From: Osedax frankpressi
Lineage: Eukaryota; Annelida; Polychaeta; Sabellida; Siboglinidae
Length of the DNA stretch: 64,000 nucleotides
Direction of reading: 5' to 3'
Assembly (NCBI GenBank): GCA_964035775.1
Contig: OZ038317.1
Location: 25,507,033 to 25,571,032, forward strand
Positions 27,117-38,100 of this stretch are shown here, one piece after another. The notes under the pieces were generated by a model. The model was not told the DNA's origin and did no database searches. It worked only from the letters and a program-made list of their open reading frames with translations. Made by a program: the position numbers and the translations under genes. Position 1 is the stretch's first letter. Each line of letters starts with the position of its first letter.

Positions 27117-28483
27117 ATATATATATACATACATTGTTAACTATTAAAAATCTATTGTATTGCGCAGTGTCCGAGTAACTGACCAACCGTTCTCTTTTGA
27201 ATTGTATTAGAACTATTTAGTATTCGTGAATAAACTCCCACAATGCAATACGTACTGCACATCTTCGTATAATAGGTCTCGTAGGTCCCTGCAATAAATG
27301 GGGCTAAAGTTAACGCTACCATTGAAAGCTATATAGCTGATGCGACCGTATGTAACAGTTCTTTAACTGCCCGACTCCAGGTGTATTACGTTATATAATG
27401 TTTATGTTATTCACTGTCAATATTATATTCACTTAAATACATAATTGCCAATTTTTTTCAATATAAATTCAAATTCAAAATGTGTATATTGAGGAGATAT
27501 TTTACAAAAACTATGATTCTGGTTCTAAATTATAAATGCACAATACAGCGTCAGTAATACTCAGATGAATATAACTGAAAACAAGCTTTTACAAGCATAC
27601 ACAAACTCATATTAACACACATTACTCAAATAAAACATATACAAAATCTCAAAAACTCAAATAAACTAACACAAATATTACTGTTTTTATGTAAAGCAGC
27701 TATTTACCTCTAAACTACTCTAAACTACTCTAAAATACTCTAAACTACTCTAAATTACACTAAATTGCTAACTTCCGGAGAAACAAGGATCATTAGACTG
27801 TTTCTCTAGAATATTCTCAAATCCTCCTTCTGTGATTGGACTGTACTGAAAAGTTTCTTGAACAATTACAGTCTGGGAACATATCATGCAATGTCGTCTG
27901 CGATAGGGGGAGTTAGGGTAGGGTTGGGGATAGTGTTGGGGATAGAGTAGGGGGAGTTAGGGGTAGGGTTGGGGTAGAGGAGGTCCGGATAGGAAGGGGA
28001 TGGAGTTAGGGGTAGAGGAGGTCCGGATAATAAGGGAATGGAGTAGGGGGAGTTGGGTAGAGTATGTCCGGATAGTAAAAGGGGATTGAATATGGGTAGA
28101 GGAGGTCCGGATAATAAGGGGATGGAGTAGGAGGAGTTGTGGTAGAGGATGTACGGATTAGAAAGGCATGAAGTAGGGGGGATCTGGGGTAGAGGGGGTC
28201 CGGATAGGAAGGGCATATAGTGGATGACTAGATAGGAATGGAGGGACAGAGAAGGGGGAGGGTAGTTACCAGATGCGGGTAGTTACCGGATAAGGGTTAA
28301 GGAATAATGATATGGGCTATTATGACAAGTACATTGTATCATTACAGTCTAGATTACTCCATGCATTAATTCCTAAAACGTGGACATCAGTTCTACTGGA
28401 AGTGGGACAGAAGTCGTCAGAAGTATTTTGTTGTTAGATTACTAACACGTATTATGCAATATGACCACATATATGTCCAACAT
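25061..28483 (-). CDS. LU gene 2: small cysteine-rich secreted-type protein
   Basis: Core exons: a 27897-27773 (125 nt, same length and phases as the a-part of gene 1, with HCMICSQ and DPCFSG), b 27288-27188 ([14 protein letters not shown], ending QKRT where gene 1 has HERT), c 27020-26906 ([10 protein letters not shown] to SNNCW). These three are well supported because phases and Cys positions match gene 1. Less sure: a first exon 28483-28449 ([12 protein letters not shown], phase 2) and a last exon 25140-25061 ending in TAA. With both, the model is in frame at about 151 residues. No membrane segment is seen. The intron before the last exon contains the 18-bp array at 25349-26275, and exon a is preceded directly by a C/T-rich (coding strand) array. 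The role is unknown; I infer a secreted or surface three-finger protein. Confidence 0.6.
25349..26275. repeat. 18-bp minisatellite GAGTCATTACTAGCGAGT, about 51 units
   Basis: Tandem array in the last intron of LU gene 2. Because 18 is a multiple of three, it is open on both strands: on - it would read as a 333-residue (SLASND)n frame from a chance ATG. Variants (ATTAATAGCG, ATCACTAGCT) recur in blocks. The composition and intron position argue against coding. Confidence 0.95.
26276..26905. other. Non-repetitive intron sequence before LU gene 2 exon c
   Basis: AT-rich sequence; a GC-richer part at 26770-26890 has two related GACCC-A-x-TACCGA stretches. No exon could be supported. Confidence 0.5.
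27082..27128. repeat. AT microsatellite
   Basis: TATA run with one GTGTG interruption in the short intron between exons c and b of LU gene 2. Confidence 0.9.
27901..28260. repeat. G-rich degenerate array directly upstream of LU gene 2 exon a
   Basis: Imperfect repeats of roughly 45-55 bp built from GGTAGAGGAGGTCCGGATA, AAGGGGATGGAGTAG and GGGGGAGTTAGG. On the strand of the LU genes this is C/T-rich and ends within a few bases of the exon a acceptor, so it forms the pyrimidine tract. Confidence 0.85.
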
Positions 28484-28533
28484 ACCTAGTACATAACACG
28501 TGACCAATTGTCTCACTCTCATCATTCTAAACT

Positions 28534-30449
28534 CTAAACTAACTGTCGAGCTGTTCCTATTTCACCATTTTCTCGTCTCTGCTTGAGTTCCTCATTACGC
28601 AATATGGTGCGAGCGTTAAAATTCTCTATTATAGCGGTGTTTAGAGCATCGTTACGGTAAACTGGCATATATCCGTTACATGTGGAGCCCCAACCAGTCA
28701 AGGTGGCAGTGAAGTTCATTGTAACAACGTCGTGGTTTTCTGGATGTTCACAGAAACTCCACAATACAGCGACTGAGAGAATGAGGGATTTGGAGAGGGA
28801 GAGGGAGAGGGAGAGGGAAAGGGAGAGGGAGAGGGAAAGGGAGAGGGAGAGGGAGAGGGAGAGGGAGAGGGAGAGGGAGAGGGAGAGGGAGAGGGAGAGG
28901 GAGAGGGAGAGGGAGAGGGAGAGGGAGAGGGAGAGGGAGAGGGAGAGGGAGAGGGAGAGGGAGAGGGAGAGGGAGAGGGAGAGGGAGAGGGAGAGGGAGA
29001 GGGAGAGGGAGAGGGAGAGGGAGAGGGAGAGGGAGAGGGAGAGGGAGAGGGAGAGGGAGAGGGAGAGGGAGAGGGAGAGGGAGAGGGAGAGGGAGAGGAA
29101 GACTAACAAGTAGTATCTGAAACCACGACTTCGTATTGATAGCTTTTTATTGGTGACATATTGATTTCGCCGGTACGTTCGGTTTGACCTTTCCTCAGCC
29201 TTGCGCCGTTACTATGGTAACGGTAGCCAGAGAATACGGAGTTAGTGGTGCAACCGCGTTCCATGGTAATAACCTTAGTCTATAAACACAGCGAGGATTT
29301 ATCAGAGATCGTAGATAACATAGGTGATCATACGTTTGGTCTAACCTTCGATAAGTATATTTTGATTTTGATGTAACAAATTCCGTTACAAGTCACCATT
29401 TTATTGACTTTATAACCTCTGTCACCTATAAGATAGTTAAGTAAAATCATCACTTAATACTTAAACACTCGGTGTTCCGATATAACCGGATGTATGGTTA
29501 GTATAATTTCGCAATTATATTGTTTTATATATCGTATACGATATATTAACTATAGTTGACTTTATAAACAACACTTTATATATCAAATATATAAAACATA
29601 TAACATAATTATAAAAGAAAAATTACACCAATTCACTTAAATTCATAATTTTATACAGAATAATAATAACCTTACAATTAAAATTAATAACTCAACGGAT
29701 TTTAATAACTCGATATCAACATCATAATAAAGCCAACAATAAAAACATTTAACGAACAAAATAAAAACAAATAATCTCCACAAATCTCACAAAACCTCGA
29801 TTAAATGTGAATAATCCCACACGAATTTTACCATTAAACTTTTTATAAATTTAATCATTTAATCTAAACATGCTAATTTCATAATAATGTTCTCTAAAAC
29901 ATAAATAACATTCAATAGTCCCTGACGAATCCGTTTAAAAATTATTCATATATAAATTGTTCATACATTATATTATCACATGATTGAACCCTACTAATCC
30001 TATTACTATATCACAAGCTTGAACCCTACTAATCCCATTACTATATCACATGCTTGAACCCTACTAATCCCATTACTATATCACATGCTTGAACCCTACT
30101 AATTCCATTACTATATCACATGCTTGAACCCTACTAATCCCATTACTGTATCAATATACCCCTCCAACTCCAACTTCCCAATGTTCCAGCTTAAATTCCA
30201 GAACCCATATTTACATTCCACTATCCTCGTAAAATACTTTAAACTATACCAACACCCCATAAACCCCAACATACTCCGATAAACTCTACTAATCCTATAC
30301 ATAACCAACTTCACTCTAGCTAACCCACGTAAACCCCGACAAACCGTGTATGCAAATATCGTCATCGGAATTCTTATTTACTTTAGTCGGAATCGAGGTG
30401 TACATTGCTTCATGACTGCACATGGTACAAACGGGAATCTTCTCGAATA
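28534..30449 (-). CDS. LU gene 3: cysteine-rich LU-type protein, 5' end not found
   Basis: Exons: a 30449-30345 (VCTMCSHEA ... DDICIH), b 29425-29346 (MVTCNGICYIKIKIYLSK), c 29279-29108 (KVITMERGCTTN ... YEVVVSDTT), d 28772-28534 (FCEHPENHDVV ... GSTCNGYMPV ... to TAG). All junctions are GT..AG and in phase; 198 codons including the stop. The intron between b and c is only 66 nt. The d exon holds two further Cys, the second in a CN pair such as ends LU domains, then about 50 polar residues. Exon a starts with two bases and so needs an upstream exon ending in phase 1; none was recognised before the 10-bp array at 31019. It could instead be a second module of gene 4, since the phases allow that. 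Confidence 0.6.
28793..29099. repeat. Hexamer array GAGGGA, about 51 units, filling an intron
   Basis: Almost perfect GAGGGA (TCCCTC on the gene strand) array that takes up about 92 percent of the 335-nt intron between exons c and d of LU gene 3. Reading frames of repeated Arg-Glu or Leu-Ser are by-products. Confidence 0.97.
29978..30150. repeat. 35-bp minisatellite, five units
   Basis: Unit contains GAACCCTACTAATCC and ATTACTATATCACA; located in the a-b intron of LU gene 3. Confidence 0.92.
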
Positions 30450-31018
30450 CTGTAGTAGATAGGGGTGAGGTAGGATACACCCCTGGATAGGAAATAGGGA
30501 ACACGCGGATATCATCGAACTGATCAATTAGTTAAATATTACTTATTTCGTTCGTATAAAAAAGTTCTAAAAAAATAGAATATAAGCAATTATAAATAGT
30601 ATTATATAATTTAACATAATATAAATATTATATATTATTTTATAATATAATATTTATGATATAACAAATGTATATTAGTAAGTAATAAATTATATATATA
30701 ACTAGATTATAGATTATTGATTATATTTTTACGATTTTGTTTGTTTTTATCAGTTTTTCTAATATTTTTTTTTTGGTTGACATATATTTTGATAATCATT
30801 TTTTATCTACTTATAATTTAATATAATATTTAAACAATATTCACCCATTATATTACTTATAACGAAATATATACCATCACTTATGAATACTGATATAACG
30901 ACAATAGAAGGAATATTAAGTGATAATAAATTGACAAAGTAATATTTTTATTCAATGAAATAGGATTGAAATTTAAAATATTCAAACATAATTCAAGTAA
31001 ACGGAATTAAATTAATAT
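30450..31018. other. AT-rich stretch upstream of LU gene 3 exon a
   Basis: Very AT-rich, no tandem array and no exon that would give LU gene 3 a signal peptide. Confidence 0.5.
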
Positions 31019-31917
31019 AAGAGAATATAGGAGCATATAAGAGAATATAAGCGAATATAATAGAATATAAGAGAATATAAGAGAATATAAGAGAATATAA
31101 GAGAATATAAGAGAATATAAGCGAATATAAGAGAATATAAGAGAATATAAGAGAATATAAGAGAATATAAGAGAATATAAGAGAATATAAGAGAATATAA
31201 GCGAATATAATAGAATATAAGAGAATATACGAGAATATAAGAGAATATAAGCGAATATAATAGAATATAAGAGAATATAATAGAATATAAGAGAATATAA
31301 GAGAATATAAGAGAATATAAGAGAATATAAGAGAATATAAGAGAATATAAGCGAATATAAGAGAATATAAGAGAATATAAGAGAATATAAGCGAATATAA
31401 TAGAATATAAGAGAATATAAGAGAATATAAGAGAATATAAGAGAATATAAGCGAATATAAGAGAATATAAGAGAATATAAGAGAATATAAGCGAATATAA
31501 TAGAATATAAGAGAATATAATAGAATATAAGAGAATATAATAGAATATAAGAGAATATAAGAGAATATAAGAGAATATAAGAGAATATAAGAAAATATAA
31601 GAGAATATAAGCGAATATAATAGAATATAAGAGAATATAAGAGAATATAAGAGAATATAAGAGAATATAAGCGAATATAAGAGAATATAAGAGAATCTAA
31701 GAGAATATAAGAGAATATAAGAGAATATAAGAGCATATAAGAGAATATAAGCGAATATAATAGAATATAAGAGAATATACGAGAATATAAGAGAATATAA
31801 GCGAATATAGTAGAATATAAGAGAATATAATAGAATATAAGAGAATATAAGAGAATATAAGAGAATATAAGAGAATATAAGAGAATATAAGAGAATATAA
31901 GAGAATATAAGAGAATA
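31019..31917. repeat. 10-bp minisatellite GAGAATATAA, about 90 units
   Basis: Strict 10-bp register over 0.9 kb with variants GCGAATATAA and TAGAATATAA recurring in the same order (for example GCG followed by TAG). Open frames of repeated LYSLIFSYIL on - are by-products. Confidence 0.98.
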
Positions 31918-32171
31918 CATAATTATTAATTATAATAAGTAAATTAGTTTACTATTTCTCTTTACTATTTCATTTAATTTTAAATATTTAAATATCTTAG
32001 AATTTAGTGTTCCTCTATTTGATTATCATACCTGATTATATCATAATTGGTTATATCATATCATATCTGATTATCATACCCTATACACGAATACAGCTAT
32101 TAAGATATTACACGGAAAGAATACCGGATCAACAATAAATATTATTAAATACGTAAGATTATAATAAGAGT

Positions 32172-35100
32172 TTATTGATACTGACATGTCAGGTATACGT
32201 AGCCATCGTTAACGGATAGTTTCTCATTGCAACGGAATCCGTAATCATTTGTGAGTCCCTGGACAACGTTCTTATTAATTGGGATGCAACGAGTACGTGT
32301 GGTGAAGGTTCGTTTCTCTATACGGTCATCGGCTGGGTGGAGGTGGTGGGGGTATTGGGCTAGTGGGGTGGAGGTGGTGGGGGTAGTGGGGTGGAGGTGG
32401 TGGGGTGGAGGTGGTGGGGTAGTGGGGTGGAGGTGGTGGGGGTAGTGGGGTGGAGGTGGTGGGGTAGTGGGGTGGAGGTGGTGGGGGTAGTGGGGTGGAG
32501 GTTGTGGGGGTAGTGGGGTGGAGGTGGTGGGGTAGTGGGGTGGAGGTGGTGGGGGTAGTGGGGTGGAGGTGGTGGGGTAGTGGGGTGGAGGTGGTGGGGG
32601 TAGTGGGGTGGAGGTGGTGGGGGTAGTGGGGTGGAGGTGGTGGGGGTAGTGGGGTGGAGGTGGTGGGGGTAGTGGGATGGAGTTGGTGGGGGTAGTGGGG
32701 TGGAGGTGGTGGGGTAGTGGGGTGGAGGTGGTGGGGGTAGTGGGGTGGAGGTGGTGGGGGTAGTGGGGTGGAGGTGGTGGGGTAGTGGGGTGGAGGTGGT
32801 GGGGGTAGTGGGGTGGAGGTGGTGGGGGTAGTGGGATGGAGTTGGTGGGGTAGTGGGGTGGAGGTGGTGGGGTAGTGAGGTGGGAAACTGGTAGTGGGCG
32901 AGGGGGATAGTAGGGGAGATAGTCGAGGCAATAGTGGGTTTTAGGTGTAGACTGTTTAGAGTGAGTGGAGGTAGTTGTATTGGAGGCAGTTACGAATGGT
33001 AATAACGAAGAGTAGTTATTGCCTAGTTATTGTTTTATCTTGTGATGTTGGATGTTGTGGAATTGTAGTTGTAATATTAATGAAAGTAAGATAATTGGTA
33101 TATTATATATTTATTAATTATGTTTTATTATAGTTATTGTGGATAGATATTATTTATAAGACAGTTTTTCATTTATTTGGGCAGTTTTACTGTGTTTATG
33201 GAGTTGGTAGTGGTAGTAATAGTGATAGTGTAATGGTAGTTGTAGTGGTGAACAAGGTGGTAATGATGATGATGGTAACGGATGATAGCGGTGGTGTTTA
33301 TAGTAGAGGTAGAGGTTGAGGATGGGGTTGTGATTGTAGTGGTATTGATGGTGCAAATAGTTGTAACGGTGAACAATATTATGTTAGTTATAAAGGTGGC
33401 GGATATAGTGGTATTGGTAGTAATGTAATAGTGGTTACGGTGGTAATAGTGGTGGCTGGTAATGGTGATGGTGTCAGTTATGGTGATGGTGTCATAGTGT
33501 AAGTGGTGGTGTCATGTATGGTGATGGTGTCATAGTGTAAGTGGTGGTGTCAGTTATGGTGATGGTGTCATAGTGGTAATGTGGTGGTGTCGTGTATGGT
33601 GATGGTGTCATAATGCTAATATGCTGGTATCGTGTATGGTGATGGTGTCATAGTGTAATGTGGTGGTGTCAGTTATGGTGATGGTGTCATAGTGGTAATG
33701 TGGTGGTGTCAGTTATGGTGATAGTGTCATAGTGGTAATGTGGTGGTGTCGTGTATGGTGATGGTGTCATAGTGTAATGTGGTGGTGTCAGTTATGGTGA
33801 TGGTGTCATAGTGTAATGTGGTGGTGTCAGTTATGGTGATGGTGTCATAGTGTAATGTGGTGGTGTCGTGTATGGTGATGGTGTCATAGTGTAATGTGGT
33901 GGTGGTGTGTATGGTGATGGTGTCATAGTGTAATGTGGTGGTATCGTGTATGGTGATGGTGTCATAGTGTAATGTGGTGGTGTCAGTTATGGTGATGGTG
34001 TCATAGTGGTAATGTGGTGGTGTCAGTTATGGTGATGGTGTCATAGTGGTAATGTGGTGGTGTCGTGTATGGTGATGGTGTCATAGTGTAATGTGGTGGT
34101 GTCAGTTATGGTGATGGTGTCATAGTGTAATGTGGTGGTATCGTGTATGGTGATGGTGTCATAGTGTAATGTGGTGGTATCGTGTATGGTGATGGTGTCA
34201 TAGTGTAATGTGGTGGTATCGTGTATGGTGATGGTGTCATAGTGTAATGTGGTGGTATCGTGTATGGTGATGGTGTCATAGTGTAATGTGGTGGTGTCGT
34301 GTATGGTGATGGTGTCATAGTGTAATGTGGTGGTATCGTGTATGGTGATGGTGTCATAGTGTAATGTGGTGGTATCGTGTATGGTGATGGTGTCATAGTG
34401 TAATGTGGTGGTATCGTGTATGGTGATGGTGTCATAGTGTAATGTGGTGGTGTCGTGTTTGGTGATGGTGTCATAGTGTAATGTGGTGGTGTCGTGTTTG
34501 GTGATGGTGTCATAGTGTAATATGGTGGTGGTGTCAGTTATGGTGATGGTGTCATAGTGTAATGTGGTGGTGTCGTGTATGGTGATGGTGTCATAGTGTA
34601 ATGTGGTGGTGTCGTGTATGGTGATGGTGTCATAGTGTAATGTGGTGGTAGTGTCAGTTATGGTGATAGTGTAATGGTTATGGTGATGATGTCATAGTGT
34701 AATGTGGTGGTGTCAGTTATGGTGATGGTGTCATAGTGTAATGTGGTGGTGTCGTGTATGGTGATGGTGTCATAGTGTAATGTGGTGGTGGTGTCAGTTA
34801 TGGTGATAGTGTCATAGTGTAATGTTGTGGTGTAGGTTATGGTGATGGTGTCATAGTGTAATGTGGTGGTGTCGTGTATAGTGATGGTGTCATAGTGTAA
34901 TGTGGTAGTGTCAGTTATGGTGATGGTGTCATAGTGTAATGTGGTGGTGTCAGTTATGGTGATGGTGTCATAGTGTAATGTGGTGGTGTCAGTTATGGTG
35001 ATGGTGTCATAGTGTAATGTGGTGGTGTCAGTTATGGTGATGGTGTCATAGTGTAATGTGGTGGTGTCAGTTATGGTGATGGTGTCATAGTGTAATGTGG

Positions 35101-38100
35101 TGGTGTCAGTTATGGTGATGGTGTCATATTGTAATGTGGTGGTGTCAGTTATGGTGACGGTGTCATAGTGTAATGTGGTGGTGGTGTCAGTTATGGTGAT
35201 GGTGTAATGGTTATGGTGATGATGTCATAGTGTAATGTGGTGGTGTCAGTTATGGCGATGGTGTTATAGTGTAAGGTGGTGGTGTCAGTTATGGTGATGG
35301 TGTCATAGTGTAATATGGTGGTGTCGTGTATGGTGATGGTGTCATAGTGTAATGTGGTGGTGGTGTCAGTTATGGTGATAGTGTAATGGTTATGGTGATG
35401 ATGTCATAGTGTAATGTGGTGGTGTCAGTTATGGTGATGGTGTCATAGTGTAATGTGGTGGTGTCGTGTATGGTGATGGTGTCATAGTGTAATGTGGTGG
35501 TGGTGTCAGTTATGGTGATAGTGTCATAGTGTAATGTTGTGGTGTAGGTTATGGTGATGGTGTCATAGTGTAATGTGGTGGTGTCGTGTATAGTGATGGT
35601 GTCATAGTGTAATGTGGTGGTGTCAGTTATGGTGATGGTGTCATAGTGTAATGTGGTGGTGGTGTCAGTTATGGTGATGGTGTCATAGTGTAATGTGGTG
35701 GTGTCGTGTATGGTGATGGTGTCATAGTGTAATGTGGTGGTGTCAGTTATGGTGATGGTGTCATAGTGTAATGTGGTGGTGTCAGTTATGGTGATGGTGT
35801 CATAGTGTAATGTGGTGGTGTCGTGTATGGTGATGGTGTCATAGTGTAATGTGGTGGTGGTGTCAGTTATGGTGATAGTGTCATAGTGTAATGTTGTGGT
35901 GTAGGTTATGGTGATGGTGTCATAGTGTAATGTGGTGGTGTCGTGTATAGTGATGGTGTCATAGTGTAATGTGGTGGTGTCAGTTATGGTGATGGTGTCA
36001 TAGTGTAATGTGGTGGTGTCGTGTATGGTGATGGTGTCATAGTGTAATGTGGTGGTGTCAGTTATGGTGATGGTGTCATAGTGTAATGTGGTGGTGTCAT
36101 AGTGTAATGTGGTGGTGTCAGTTATGGTGATGGTGTCATAGTGTAATGTGGTGGTGGTGTCAGTTATGGTGATGGTGTCATAGTGTAATGTGGTGGTATC
36201 GTGTATGGTGATGGTGTCATAGTGTAATGTGGTGGTGTCGTGTATGGTGATGGTGTCATAGTGTAATGTGGTGGTGTCAGTTATGGTGATGGTGTCATAG
36301 TGTAATGTGGTGGTGTCGTGTATGGTGATGGTGTCATAGTGTAATGTGGTGGTGTCGTGTATAGTGATGGTGTCATAGTGTAATGTGGTGGTGTCAGTTA
36401 TGGTGATGGTGTCATAGTATAATGTGGTGGTGGTGTCAGTTATGGTGATGGTGTCATAGTGTAATGTGGTGGTATCGTGTATGGTGATGGTGTCATAGTG
36501 TAATGTGGTGGTGTCAGTTATGGTGATGGTGTCATAGTGTAATGTGGTGGTGTCGTGTATGGTGATGGTGTCATAGTGTAATGTGGTGGTGGTGTCAGTT
36601 ATGGTGATAGTGTAATGGTTATGGTGATGATGTCATAGTGTAATGTGGTGGTGTCAGTTATGGTGATGGTGTCATAGTGTAATGTGGTGGTGTCGTGTAT
36701 GGTGATGGTGTCATAGTGTAATGTGGTGGTGGTGTCAGTTATGGTGATAGTGTCATAGTGTAATGTTGTGGTGTAGGTTATGGTGATGGTGTCATAGTGT
36801 AATGTGGTGGTGTCGTGTATAGTGATGGTGTCATAGTGTAATGTGGTGGTGTCAGTTATGGTGATGGTGTCATAGTGTAATGTGGTGGTGGTGTCAGTTA
36901 TGGTGATGGTGTCATAGTGTAATGTGGTGGTGTCGTGTATGGTGATGGTGTCATAGTGTAATGTGGTGGTGTCGTGTATTGTGATGATGTCATAGTGTAA
37001 TGTGGTGGTGTCAGTTATGGAGATGGTGTCATAGTGTAATGTGGTGGTGTCGGTTATGGTGATGGTGTCATAGTGTAATGTGGTGGTATCGTGTATTGTG
37101 ATGATGTCATAGTGTAATGTGGTGGTGGTGTCAGTTATGGTGATGGTGTCATAGTGTAATGTGGTGGTGTCAGTTATGGAGATGGTGTCATAGTGTAATG
37201 TGGTGGTGTCGGTTATGGTGATGGTGTCATAGTGTCATGTGGTGGTGTCAGTTATGGTGATGGTGTCATAGTGTAATGTGTCGGGTATGTGATGGTGTCA
37301 TAGTGTAATGTGTCGGGTATGTGATGGTGATCTAGTGGTAATGTTGTGGTGGAGTCGGGTATTGTGATGATGGTTTAATAGTTTCATTGTTATTATAATA
37401 AACCTCTCAAAGTTTTCATCTGAGGTGTATCCGGTCGGTACAAAAATCCTTCGGAGTCAATTAATTGTTTGTTCAGGGAGATATCGTTATACGTACTTTT
37501 ATCTACATTCACGCAACTCCTCACTACAGACATCTGAAGGATGGTAATTGACTTAGAAGAGTGGAACCTGGTGGGGAGGGGTGCGAAGGGTCCCGGAGTA
37601 GACTCGTGTGTGGTTGTTACGAATAGGGTTACGCCATGAGGGGCAATAAGAGAGTTACGAGGGTAAGTCTAGTGTGGTAAAATAAGTTTCTTGGGAAATG
37701 TGTCAGATAGTGGATTTGGTAGGAAATGTGTCAGATAGTGGATTTGGTGGGACATGGTTCAGATAGTGGATTTGGTCGGGAATTGGGATGGATTTCGAAT
37801 ACGTTACTGGGTTGTAGGATTTGAATTTCCTTCTGATTGGTAATTCTTGAATGATAACATCATCGGATAACTGGGTTTGTCTTTAATAATAGGTTTAGAC
37901 AAGTTAAGTCAAAGTTTGGAAAATATACTGAAGTTAGTTGCTCAGTCGAATTACTCAGTTAGAAATTGATGATGTCGACCTTGAAAGGGATTTTCTCTCC
38001 GTCAGTGAAATCGTCTCCGTCGACTGTGATTATTGTCATAATCTCGCACGCCTGGATACCGGTATTGCATTCTAGAACCGGAAGTTCTCCACCTGGCAAG

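Noticed and set aside
28534-29109. Single 191-codon frame with (LS)n fused to the LU gene 3 end
   Set aside because: The Leu-Ser part is the hexamer intron; the real exon begins after CTCTCAG at 28773.
30993-31920. Two long hydrophobic frames on -
   Set aside because: By-products of the 10-bp AT-rich repeat.
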